Positions 1 to 7,708 of a stretch of 23,266 bases of DNA are shown in pieces (positions within the stretch are counted from its first letter, which is position 1; each line of letters starts with the position of its first letter). The stretch is from CALROG01 sp943369755 (GTDB lineage: Bacteria; Pseudomonadota; Gammaproteobacteria; Burkholderiales; Burkholderiaceae_C). The notes under the pieces were generated by a model. That model saw only the letters and a list, made by a program, of their open reading frames with translations. It searched no databases and was not told the DNA's origin. The position numbers and the translations under genes were made by a program. The stretch lies in contig CALROG020000049.1 in NCBI GenBank assembly GCA_943369755.1, forward strand, positions 1-23,266, read 5' to 3'.

Positions 1-1
1 C

Positions 2-2563
2 AACATTGATCTGGCGGTCAATGTCAGCGAGATACAGCTGAACCCCAGCGATGCCACCAAGACGGCTCAAGGCACCAAGGTATCGGACCAGATGCACTTT
101 GCGTGGGCCAACGGCACGGCTGGTGCAGACACCTTCAACGCGAGTACCGAAGTATCGGCCAACACACTGGCGCTGATGGGCACCCACCAGCGCGGCATGT
201 TCGTCAACCTGGGCGCGGGCAACGACACCGCCACCGGCACGGGCTTTGGCGACAACTTCGACATGGGTGCTGGCACCAACTACGTGGACGGCGGGGCCAA
301 CACGGGTTTCACGCCCTGGGGGGCCAAAGCGGCTGACGAACTCAACCTGTTCGTGGCGAACCAAGCGGCCGCCAACGCTGTGACGGTGAGCGCCCTGGAC
401 GGCACGAGCGGTACAGCAGAAGAGAACACCGCCTTCGGTAACGGTTACACCCTCAAGGTCGTCTCGGGTTCCGAGGTCAACTACATCAAGAACATCGAGC
501 AGGTCAACATCCAGATCTGGAACGACAAGAACAGCAATGGCCAGAAGGACTATGGCGACAACGAAGTGACCTTCGGACGCTTTGTTTCATTGCTGCCCCA
601 AGTGTTTGAGAACACCACCAACCTCAGCACCCAGTTCCACATGGGCTCTGTGAACGGCACTCTGTTCAACGACACGCTGAACCTGGCCGCAGGCTCCGGG
701 TTGATCTCCTCCAGCCTGGCCAGCAATATCGCCAGCTACCAGCGCGGGCTGTTCATTCAGGGCGACGCGGGCAACGACACCATCACCGGCACGCTGTATG
801 GCGACAACATCAACGCCGGCCCCGGAACCAACTACATAGACGGTGGCGACAACGAAGGCGTCTCGGTTGGTACCATCAACCCGGCACGCGACACGATGGA
901 ACTTATCGTTACCAGCACGTCCCAGGCGCAGGCCGTGACGGTCACCGCGCTGAATGGCAGCCTGACAGGGGCTGACTTGGCCGCGTTCAATGCCAACTAT
1001 CGCTATAAGGTGGTGAGCGCGGCCACTGGCGAGACCGACTACGTGAAGAACGTCGAGACGTTATCCATCAAGGTCTGGAACGATGCCAACAGCAACGGCG
1101 TGATTGACTACAACCTGAACGAGTTGACCACTTACCGCACACGTGCGCTGGACATCACAGGCTCGGATAACGTGCCGTCCCCCAGCAACCCGACGCCTGC
1201 ACTGGGTTTCATGTTTGGCACCCAGTTCAAGGACACGATCGTTGGTAACGAGATCATCACGGCCCTGGGCAAAACGATTGACCCGGCCAACCCCTTCGGC
1301 GCCTTCATCTTCTCGCTGAATGGCAGCGACGTGGTCACCGGCACCAGCGGCACAGACTTTGTGGTGGTGTCGCACCTCACCACCACCACACCCACCATTG
1401 GCTCGCACCTGGTGGACGGTGGCGCTGACGCAGGCTACTACTACTTTTCCAGCGGCGCCCCGGTGACGTCGAGCGACCAGTACCGCATGCTGGAGCAACG
1501 CACCAGCACTGAGGTGCCCACACCCGGTGCCACCAATGGCGGCCTGACCACCGCCAACTTCGACCCGGCCAAATACCGCCTGGTGGACCTGACCAAGTGG
1601 AGCGGCTACGCCACCACCGCGCTGGACCAGATGACCGCAAGTGCTGCGTCAGAGCTGGTCAACGCGATGACCGGGTCGACCCTTTCCACAACGGACGTGA
1701 CCAGCATTGCCACCACGGCGGCGCAGGTGGGTCTGACAATGGCAGGCGCCAACGGCTATTCTCTGGCCGTCATCAAGTACAACAGCTCGGGCACGCTGCA
1801 GGGTGTGGATTTCCTGAAGAACATCGAAACGGTGCAGATGGGGCTGTGGTACGACTCCAACCTCAATGACGTTGCCAACGGCGGCGCCACTCCTGAGACC
1901 ACGATCTACGCTACCTACAACGTGGCACAAGACAGCTACACGCTGAGCGAGGCGCACAAGACTTGGCTGGACCTGACGTTCACCGCCGGCACGCAGTCTT
2001 ATGCTGGGGTGCTGACAGGTAGGTCGGGCTCTGAAACGCTGGACGCCAGTGGCCTGACGGTTCCCGCCTACTTTGCAGCGGGCACTGGCTTCCGCATTGC
2101 AGACCTGACCGGCAACGACACAGTCACGGGTAGCGCCGGCAACGACATGTTTGGCCTGGGTGCCGGTAACGACACGGTCAACGGCGGCGACGGCACCGAC
2201 CGGGCTGCTGTCTACTGGAGGGCCGACGCCACCAAGGGCGATGCCACGCTGAGCAAGTCGTCTGTACTGAATGGTGGCATCACCACCATCACCATCAGCC
2301 AGACGCAACAGGGTGTGACGACTGACCTGTTCACCCTGGTCAACAACGGCACCAACGCGCAATGGACGCTCAATACCACGGGCGCCACGGCAGACGGGTT
2401 CATCCGCCCGCAAGGCACCACCACCCAAAGCCTGGGTACGGATGTGTTGAACAGTGTGGAATCCCTGGCGGTGTACTTGCAGTCGTCAGTGGCTATTGGC
2501 ACGGGCGGCGTGACGACCAGCACGCCGTTTGAGATTGAGCTGGTGGGCCTGCCCATTCTGTAA
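2..2563 (+). CDS. RTX-like tandem-module protein, C-terminal part (5' end outside window)
   Basis: The frame is open from base 2, so the gene starts upstream of the window; at least 853 codons are present and it ends TAA at 2561-2563. Counting from the Met at 92, four diverged modules begin near residues 8, 189, 376 and 643. Each opens with a G-T-x-x-x-D-T-like motif and carries glycine/aspartate turns of the RTX type (for example AGNDT at 42, AGNDT at 226, TGNDTVTGS and AGNDTVNGG at 673-699). Modules end in a (Y/F)(I/V/L)KN(I/V)E motif followed, in the first three, by W-x-D-x-N-x-N-rich acidic loops resembling Ca2+ loops. There is no cysteine and no hydrophobic anchor. RTX repeats bind calcium outside the cell, and such proteins are usually exported by type I secretion using an uncleaved C-terminal signal; the hydrophobic end FEIELVGLPIL would fit. 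The specific role (adhesin, S-layer, enzyme carrier) cannot be told. Confidence 0.8.
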   Translation, partial: NIDLAVNVSEIQLNPSDATKTAQGTKVSDQMHFAWANGTAGADTFNASTEVSANTLALMGTHQRGMFVNLGAGNDTATGTGFGDNFDMGAGTNYVDGGANTGFTPWGAKAADELNLFVANQAAANAVTVSALDGTSGTAEENTAFGNGYTLKVVSGSEVNYIKNIEQVNIQIWNDKNSNGQKDYGDNEVTFGRFVSLLPQVFENTTNLSTQFHMGSVNGTLFNDTLNLAAGSGLISSSLASNIASYQRGLFIQGDAGNDTITGTLYGDNINAGPGTNYIDGGDNEGVSVGTINPARDTMELIVTSTSQAQAVTVTALNGSLTGADLAAFNANYRYKVVSAATGETDYVKNVETLSIKVWNDANSNGVIDYNLNELTTYRTRALDITGSDNVPSPSNPTPALGFMFGTQFKDTIVGNEIITALGKTIDPANPFGAFIFSLNGSDVVTGTSGTDFVVVSHLTTTTPTIGSHLVDGGADAGYYYFSSGAPVTSSDQYRMLEQRTSTEVPTPGATNGGLTTANFDPAKYRLVDLTKWSGYATTALDQMTASAASELVNAMTGSTLSTTDVTSIATTAAQVGLTMAGANGYSLAVIKYNSSGTLQGVDFLKNIETVQMGLWYDSNLNDVANGGATPETTIYATYNVAQDSYTLSEAHKTWLDLTFTAGTQSYAGVLTGRSGSETLDASGLTVPAYFAAGTGFRIADLTGNDTVTGSAGNDMFGLGAGNDTVNGGDGTDRAAVYWRADATKGDATLSKSSVLNGGITTITISQTQQGVTTDLFTLVNNGTNAQWTLNTTGATADGFIRPQGTTTQSLGTDVLNSVESLAVYLQSSVAIGTGGVTTSTPFEIELVGLPIL
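113..2470 (+). repeat. Four protein-level tandem modules of about 180-270 residues
   Basis: Module starts lie near bases 113, 656, 1217 and 2018, a spacing of 181, 187 and 267 codons. Anchors that recur in order are QRG(M/L)F(V/I) before the RTX turns (modules 1 and 2), a YVDGG/YIDGG/LVDGG element after them (65, 248, 440), and KN(I/V)E near 133, 319 and 576. A WNDxNSNG or WYDSNLND loop follows at 143, 329 and 586. The fourth module keeps the best RTX turns but ends with a degenerate SVESL element near 788 and no loop. The DNA itself is not conserved enough to look like a recent duplication. Confidence 0.75.
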
Positions 2564-2570
2564 CCTGCCG

Positions 2571-2603
2571 CCTCCCAAACCTGCCAGTTCAGTGTTTGGG
2601 GGG
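2571..2603 (+). terminator. Possible terminator hairpin after the RTX-like gene
   Basis: CCTCCCAAAC at 2571-2580 can pair with GTTTGGGGGG at 2594-2603 (10 bp with one G-U, 13-nt loop), starting 8 bases after the stop codon. Only a short TT follows, so the hairpin is a weak intrinsic terminator. The remaining 150 bases up to the next gene show no gene I can support. Confidence 0.4.
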
Positions 2604-2756
2604 TTCGTCGCCTGCTTCAAGTTGCTTGATCCGCTGCCCGGTTGCTGCCGCAGAGCTGCGCTTTGTCGAGCGCCAAGCCGGTCGCCGGGGACAACAGGGC
2701 GTCATCGAAGCGCATCAGAGTGGTTTGGGCCCTGGTCAATGTAAAGCTGCCTGCAT

Positions 2757-4160
2757 TTACTTGTCAGGCGGCGCAGGTAGCTTGAGCGCGTCCATAGAAA
2801 ATGGCCCGCTGAGTTCGCTTTCGTCATTGCCGCCAAACACCTGCAATTGGTACGGCGCGTCTTTGGGGTTCACGCCGGGCGGGATGGCCTGGCGGATCTT
2901 GAAGCCATACATCACATGCGGCAGGCCCAGCCGCTCTTTCACCGTAGGCCGGGCCACGCGGTCAAAGCGCGAATACACCGTCATGTGTTCGCCGACCTTG
3001 ATGCCGATGTACTTGGGCATCAAGCCGTTCTGGTGCACTGCCCAACCGGTCACGTCCATGACCTGTTGGTTCACGCCCAGTTGCGTCACGGCCCCCAGGG
3101 TGCCCTTGAACGGCATGGCCTGGGCCGGCATGCCGGGCGGGATGGCCAGCTCAGCCACCCAGGCGTCGGCCAGGTCCTCCACCTTGCCGCTGGCCATGAG
3201 TTCGGCACCGGGGCGCTCCCATTCAAGGCGCACCACCAGGTAGCCGGCGGCCTTGACGATCTGCTCCACCTGCTCGCGGAAGGCGGCGGGCACAAAAGCG
3301 TCGAGTGCAAAGGTCTTGCCGTTGGCCTTGGCCAGCCATACCTGCACCAGTTGCGGCAGCAGCTCGGCCTTGAGCAGGGCCAGCAGGGTTTTGTCCAGCG
3401 CGTCCGGGCTGCATTTGGCAGCCACCACGGTGCGCAAGGCTTCGTCGGCTGGCACCTTGCCTTCGGCAATTTCCATCAGGCACAGGTCGCCCGCCACCAC
3501 CGGCACGCCCGCGGGCTTGAATAGTTCTTTGCCAAAAGTGGACTTGCCAAAACCAGGCGGCTGCATCAGCAGGTAAGCCACGGGTTTGCGGGCGTTGATG
3601 TGCAGTGTGTAGCGCGGCACTGGGTCGCCCTTTTGCGCCACGCTTTTTGAAATGAGCTTCCAGGCATGCGGTGCCAACACTTCGGTGAGCTTGGCCCAGG
3701 TGGCAAACAAGCGACGGTCAGCACCGCGTTGCACCTCCACCCACGCAGAATGCTCGCCCGGCGCTACGCCCAGCTCCAGCACCAGCGTGCCGGTGGGGCT
3801 GAGGGTTTGTACCGCGCGGTGAATCAAGTCAGCCTGGTCCCGCGCATAGTGCAAAGACGACGCCAGCAGCACCACGTCAAACGGGCCGGGCGGCAAAGCG
3901 TCCCAGCTCTGGTGCAGAAACTCAACACCGGCAAAGCGCTGCCGCGCGCGGCTGATGAAGGTTTCAGACTGGTCCAGCCCCACCACACGGGCAGCACCGG
4001 CAAACTGCGCATAGCCACAAAAAAAGCCTTCGTTGCAGCCGATGTCCAGAAACCGCTGCCCCACCATCAGGGGCAGGCGCAACGCCTTGAGCTTGGCAAG
4101 CGACTGGGAGTCGCCCGGCGCGTCGGGGAACGACTGGTATTGATGGGCGGGTGGTGGCAT
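2757..4160 (-). CDS. SAM-dependent methyltransferase fused to a P-loop domain
   Basis: A 467-residue protein with three parts. Residues ~30-190 form a class I Rossmann methyltransferase: motif I FLDIGCNEG at 37-45, acidic residue of motif II in VVGLDQS at 59-65, and FDVVLLASSLHY at 94-105. Residues ~194-345 begin with a Walker A-like loop PPGFGKST at 201-208 after a beta-strand (VAYLLMQ), as in small-molecule kinases of the P-loop NTPase fold. Residues ~350-467 are a beta-rich tail I cannot assign. ATG 4160 has only a weak ribosome site. It lies downstream of manC and the gmd-like gene on the same strand, so a role in sugar or surface-polysaccharide modification is a fair inference. The substrate is unknown, and I do not recognise a named family for the full architecture. 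The methyltransferase assignment is firm; the kinase-like assignment is moderate. Confidence 0.75.
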   Translation of the reverse strand: MPPPAHQYQSFPDAPGDSQSLAKLKALRLPLMVGQRFLDIGCNEGFFCGYAQFAGAARVVGLDQSETFISRARQRFAGVEFLHQSWDALPPGPFDVVLLASSLHYARDQADLIHRAVQTLSPTGTLVLELGVAPGEHSAWVEVQRGADRRLFATWAKLTEVLAPHAWKLISKSVAQKGDPVPRYTLHINARKPVAYLLMQPPGFGKSTFGKELFKPAGVPVVAGDLCLMEIAEGKVPADEALRTVVAAKCSPDALDKTLLALLKAELLPQLVQVWLAKANGKTFALDAFVPAAFREQVEQIVKAAGYLVVRLEWERPGAELMASGKVEDLADAWVAELAIPPGMPAQAMPFKGTLGAVTQLGVNQQVMDVTGWAVHQNGLMPKYIGIKVGEHMTVYSRFDRVARPTVKERLGLPHVMYGFKIRQAIPPGVNPKDAPYQLQVFGGNDESELSGPFSMDALKLPAPPDK

Positions 4161-4193
4161 GGGCGTAAATGTGAGACCTTATCGAACAAATAT

Positions 4194-4243
4194 GGCTGTA
4201 GCCCTCGTAGATATTGCGCTAGCCACTATCAATTTTATAGCAA
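4194..4243 (-). repeat. Dispersed ~50-bp repeat, copy 1 (supplies gmd-like stop codon)
   Basis: Read on the minus strand the element starts TTGCTATAAAATTGATAG and runs on through TGGCTAGCGCAATATC to a GGGCTACAGCC end. CTAT and ATAG arms enclose a 7-nt loop. The first bases give the codons TTG CTA TAA that end the gmd-like gene. It closely matches the copies at 7659-7708 and 15438-15488 and, less closely, 14293-14342. Confidence 0.85.
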
Positions 4244-4921
4244 CGCGGCGACCTGCCGGAACACCGTCACACCACTCAGCGTGGGCCGTGCGCCCGTCAA
4301 CCGTTCAAGTTTGGCGACATCTGCGCGCCAGAAGCTGGCGGGCTGCTGGTCTTGCACGGTGGTGGTTTTGATGTGGCGTTTCACCGAAAGGCCGGCGCTG
4401 GCAAACAGCTTGTCCACGGCGTAGGGGCTGCGCGGGTAAAAGGGCGTGGTTTCTTTCTGCGGCGCTTCCTGCACCAGGCCATATAGCTCAGACGTGCTGG
4501 CCTGGTAAAACTTCACGCGCTTTTCCATGCCCAGAATGCGGATGGCCTCCAGCATGCGCAGGGGGCCCAGCGCGTCTAAGTTGGCGGTGTATTCGGGCTC
4601 ATCAAAGCTCACATGCACATGAGACTGCGCCGCCAGGTTATAAATTTCGTCGGGCTGCGTTTGCTGAAGGATGCGCGTCAGGCTGGACGAGTCCGTCATG
4701 TCGCCGTAGTGCAGGAACATGCGCACACCGGCCTCGTGTGTGTCCTGGTACAGGTGATCAATGCGGTCAGTGTTGAACAGCGATGTGCGGCGGCGGATGC
4801 CATGCACGATGTAACCCTTGTCCAACAAAAACTCTGCCAGATAGGCACCGTCTTGCCCGGTAATGCCGGTAATGCCGGTAATGCCGGTATTGAGTGCAAC
4901 TTTTCGGGTCATGGCGTTCAC
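4235..4921 (-). pseudogene. gmd: Shortened GDP-mannose 4,6-dehydratase-like gene (probable gmd-rmd deletion chimera)
   Basis: GMD makes GDP-4-keto-6-deoxy-mannose from GDP-mannose and is normally about 350-370 residues; this frame has 228. Residues 7-172 follow GMD closely: the nucleotide loop, HYGD at 71-74, STSELYG at 142-148, and the catalytic Tyr/Lys as YAVDK at 167-171. After that the GMD sequence stops. The last ~55 residues (RADVAKLERLTGARP near 199-213) instead resemble the extreme C-terminus of epimerases such as GDP-6-deoxymannose reductase. About 150-170 residues of the substrate domain are missing, so activity is unlikely. The frame starts at GTG 4921, overlapping the manC stop as GTGA, or at ATG 4912. 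The loop carries two extra ITG units and Asn where Ile is usual. Its stop lies inside a dispersed repeat. It could still be translated, as the frame is open. Confidence 0.75.
4861..4887 (-). repeat. 9-bp tandem repeat in the nucleotide-binding loop of the gmd-like gene
   Basis: Three perfect copies of TAATGCCGG (plus-strand reading), flanked by partial copies. On the coding strand they encode repeated Ile-Thr-Gly, lengthening the family's usual TGITGQDG loop to TGITGITGITGQDG. Unit length is a multiple of three, so slippage changes loop length without breaking the frame. Confidence 0.9.
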
Positions 4922-6387
4922 TTTCTTCCGTAGCTGTCTTCAATCCGCACAATGTCGTCTTCGCCCAGATACCCCCCCGACTGTACTTCGATGATTTCCA
5001 GCGGAATGTTGCCCGGGTTGGCCAGCCGATGCACCTCCCCCAAAGGAATGTAGGTTGACTGGTTTTCAGTCAAAAGAACGGTCTTGTCGCCACAGGTAAC
5101 TTCAGCCGTGCCCTTGACCACAATCCAGTGCTCGGCGCGGTGGTGGTGCATTTGCAAACTCAGGCTGGCCTTGGGATTGACCTGAATGCGTTTGACCTTG
5201 AAGCGGTCAGATTCATCAACGCTGTCGTACCAGCCCCAGGGGCGATGCACCTTGCGGTGCAGCAAAAGCTCTTCACGGCCGGTTGCTGCCAGGTCCGCAA
5301 CAATCGCCTTGACGTCCTGGCTGCGCGAGCGGTCGGCAACCAGCACGGCGTCTGCCGTCTCTACCACCACCACGTTGTCCAAACCCACCAGGCAAACCAG
5401 TCGACTGGCTGCATGCACCAGCGTGTTGCGGCTGCCGCTGGTGATCACATCGCCCAAATGGGCGTTGCCAGCCGCGTCTTTGGGTAAAACCTGCCAGACG
5501 GCATCCCAGGCACCAAGATCGCTCCAGCCCGCTTGCAGCGGCACCATCTTCAAGGGCGGCAAGGAGCCATCGCGCGGCGCTGCGGAGAGCGGCTCCAGAA
5601 CAGCGTAGTCAACCGACTGGCCCGAGACGGCAGCGAACTCTGCCTGGCCTGGCCGCACAAAGTGAACGCCCGTCGCGCTGGTCTGCGTGTCTTGAACTCT
5701 TGCGCCCCAGGCGGCGGTCATGCTGCGTGCCATATCGGGGCAAAACCGCTCAAGCGCAGCCATCCATACGGAAGCCTTGAGCACAAAGACGCCTGCATTC
5801 CAGAAGTAGCCGCCTTCGTCAAGGTAGCGTTGGGCAGTGGCGGCGTCCGGCTTTTCTGCAAAGCGGTCCACCGCAACTGCGCCGACGCCGCCTTCAGCCC
5901 TTACCTTGACGTAGCCATAACCCGTTTCGGGCCGGTCTGGCTGTACGCCAAGGATAACGATAGCCCCGGCTTCGGCTTCGCTGACCGCCACCTTCATGGC
6001 GGAACAATAGGCCGCGGGATCGGCAATAGACTGGTCCGCCGGCGTGACTACCAGCACCGGGTCGGCTCCACCAGCCATCGCCTGCAATGCCGCCAGGGTC
6101 AGTGCGGGTGCCGTGTTGCGCCCCGAAGGCTCCAGCAAGGCGGCACCCAAAGCGATACCCGCCTCACGCAGCTGCTCTGTCACAAGAAACCGATGCGCTT
6201 CATTGCAAACGACCAGCGGCGCAGACACTGCCAAACCCTCTGAACCAAGCGCTGCAACGCGCTTCGCGGCCAGCTGGAAAAGGCTCTCATTTCCCGTGAG
6301 GCAGAGAAACTGCTTGGGGAAGCCGGCGCGAGACAAAGGCCACAAACGCGTGCCGGAGCCACCGCAAAGTACAACTGGAGTGATCAT
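4918..6387 (-). CDS. manC: Mannose-1-phosphate guanylyltransferase / mannose-6-phosphate isomerase (ManC/AlgA type)
   Basis: Makes GDP-mannose from mannose-1-phosphate and GTP; the C-terminal cupin domain interconverts fructose-6-P and mannose-6-P. The 489-residue length fits the bifunctional family. The N-terminus has the nucleotidyltransferase signature LCGGSGTRLWPLSR at 7-20 with FPKQF at 23-27. VTPADQ is at 114-119, FAEKP at 176-180 and NAG at 197-199. The isomerase domain (from ~377) holds HRPWGWYDS and the metal-binding QMHHHRAEHW at 412-421. ATG 6387 directly starts the conserved MITPVVLCGG; the ribosome site is poor. It is the first gene of a minus-strand set, its TGA overlapping the GTG of the gmd-like gene. 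With gmd apparently broken, its product probably feeds another mannose-derived sugar pathway or is now redundant. Confidence 0.93.
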   Translation of the reverse strand: MITPVVLCGGSGTRLWPLSRAGFPKQFLCLTGNESLFQLAAKRVAALGSEGLAVSAPLVVCNEAHRFLVTEQLREAGIALGAALLEPSGRNTAPALTLAALQAMAGGADPVLVVTPADQSIADPAAYCSAMKVAVSEAEAGAIVILGVQPDRPETGYGYVKVRAEGGVGAVAVDRFAEKPDAATAQRYLDEGGYFWNAGVFVLKASVWMAALERFCPDMARSMTAAWGARVQDTQTSATGVHFVRPGQAEFAAVSGQSVDYAVLEPLSAAPRDGSLPPLKMVPLQAGWSDLGAWDAVWQVLPKDAAGNAHLGDVITSGSRNTLVHAASRLVCLVGLDNVVVVETADAVLVADRSRSQDVKAIVADLAATGREELLLHRKVHRPWGWYDSVDESDRFKVKRIQVNPKASLSLQMHHHRAEHWIVVKGTAEVTCGDKTVLLTENQSTYIPLGEVHRLANPGNIPLEIIEVQSGGYLGEDDIVRIEDSYGRK

Positions 6388-6596
6388 GGTTCAGCTTTTT
6401 AAGCTTTATACCGCGACAAATGCCGATCCTTGGATGGAAGCTTGGCGCGGATCAAGATGACGGGAGCAGTTTTAACCTATGCAGCCGTATTGCCACATGC
6501 CGACGTGCAGGTTTTCATGCCCCTGCGCTTGAATTAGCTTTGATTCCGGTGCATCCTGTGGCCGTGGCATCCCCCACACCCGCAGGAGCCCCCCCC

Positions 6597-7616
6597 ATGC
6601 GCACCCTCGCCCGCCTCTGGCTAGCCTTCTTCTGTACCGCGCTGCTGGCGCTGGCCCATGCAGCCACCCCCCAGCCCCCGGCCGCCCAGGCGGTGATCGA
6701 TGCCCTCACCCGTGCCAACGCGGCGGTGGTGGGCGTGCAGGTGCGTGCGGCGGATGGCGCGCGCTCGGCCGAGACGCTGGGGCGCGAGCGCAGCGGCTCG
6801 GGCGTGGTGATTGGGCCCGACGGGCTGATCTTGACCATTGGCTACCTGTTGCTGGAGGCCGATACGGTCGAGGTGGTCACCCAGGACAACAAAACCCTGC
6901 CAGCCCGCCCGGTGGCCTATGACCTGGCTACCGGCTTTGGCCTGCTGCGCCCGTTGCTGCCGCTGCGCGGCGTGGTGCCGGTGCCGCTGGGCAGCGTAAA
7001 AGACGCCACCACGGGCGACGCACTGATGGCTGCTACCGGCGGGGAAGATGGCGATGTGGGCATGACGCAGCTTGTCAGCAAGCGGCCCTTTTCCGGGTAT
7101 TGGGAATACCACATAGAGTCTGCGCTGTTCACCAGCCCGCCCATTGGCAAGCACAGTGGCGCACCGCTGTTCAACCAGCGCGGCGAGCTGCTGGGCATAG
7201 GCAGCCTGTTTGTGATGGATGCGCTGGGCCAGAACACGCGCTTGCCGGGCAACATGTTTGTGCCGGTGGACTTGCTCAAGCCGATCCTGGCTGAAATGCA
7301 GCAAACCGGCAGCAGCAAGCTCAGCCGCCGCCCCTGGCTGGGCCTGACGTCCACCGAGCAGGGGGGCAGGGTGAGCGTGGTGCGGGTTAACAAAGACAGC
7401 CCGGCCCAGGCGGCCGGCCTGCAGCCCGGCGACGTGGTGCTGGCGGTAGACGGTGCCCGCGTGGCCACGCTGGAGGCGTTTTACAAGCAGGTGTGGCTGC
7501 ACCCCAACCCCGACGACGAGATTACCCTTACGGTGCTGCAGGGTGCCGAGGTAAAAACCATCACCCTCAAGGCGGTAGACCGCATGCGCACCATGATGAA
7601 GCCAGCAGGGATTTAA
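6597..7616 (+). CDS. Periplasmic HtrA/S1C-like protein with PDZ domain, catalytic His and Asp missing
   Basis: ATG 6597 is chosen because AGGAG at 6584-6588 lies 8 bases upstream and it starts a clean signal peptide (residues 1-22, cleavage after AHA). An in-frame upstream ATG at 6420 would bury that signal. The mature protein has a trypsin-like domain (~30-235) and one PDZ domain (~245-330, with RPWLGL at 245-250 and GLQPGDVVLAVDG at 274-286). By comparison with DegP, the usual TNNHVV is TIGYLL at 80-85, so His is replaced by Tyr83. The usual TDIAL Asp is Gly113 in ATGFGLL. The Ser motif is kept as KHSGAPLF (Ser187). It is therefore probably a pseudoprotease or peptide-binding chaperone in the periplasm. 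It is divergent from manC across a 209-bp gap in which I see no clear promoter. Confidence 0.85.
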   Translation: MRTLARLWLAFFCTALLALAHAATPQPPAAQAVIDALTRANAAVVGVQVRAADGARSAETLGRERSGSGVVIGPDGLILTIGYLLLEADTVEVVTQDNKTLPARPVAYDLATGFGLLRPLLPLRGVVPVPLGSVKDATTGDALMAATGGEDGDVGMTQLVSKRPFSGYWEYHIESALFTSPPIGKHSGAPLFNQRGELLGIGSLFVMDALGQNTRLPGNMFVPVDLLKPILAEMQQTGSSKLSRRPWLGLTSTEQGGRVSVVRVNKDSPAQAAGLQPGDVVLAVDGARVATLEAFYKQVWLHPNPDDEITLTVLQGAEVKTITLKAVDRMRTMMKPAGI

Positions 7617-7624
7617 CCCCTGGG

Positions 7625-7648
7625 AACCGCCCCACACGCGGGTTTTTT
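7625..7648 (+). terminator. Intrinsic terminator after the HtrA-like gene
   Basis: An AACCGC arm pairs imperfectly with GCGGGTT (one bulged G) and is followed directly by a T run (GGGTTTTTT), beginning 8 bases after the stop codon. Confidence 0.65.
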
Positions 7649-7658
7649 AAGCAAAACA

Positions 7659-7708
7659 GGCTGTAGCCCGCGCAGATACTGCCTGACCCACTCTCTTTTT
7701 TATAGCAA
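7659..7708 (-). repeat. Dispersed ~50-bp repeat, copy 2 (supplies SDR stop codon)
   Basis: On the minus strand it reads TTGCTATAAAAAAGAGAG and continues to a GCGCGGGCTACAG end, matching copy 1 over most positions. The right arm of the hairpin is imperfect here (AGAG in place of ATAG). It gives the terminal TTG CTA TAA of the SDR gene and lies between two genes that converge on it. Confidence 0.8.

Noticed and set aside
2605..2756. Possible small gene or RNA between the RTX-like gene and the methyltransferase fusion
   Set aside because: Open frames are short, without ribosome sites or family features, and only a weak GTAAA/TTTAC pairing is visible.
4861..4887. Tandem 9-bp units as a CRISPR or regulatory array
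   Set aside because: Units are contiguous, only three in number, and in frame within coding sequence, with no spacers.
6420..6596. N-terminal extension of the HtrA-like protein
   Set aside because: It would place the signal peptide internally; ATG 6597 has a good ribosome site.
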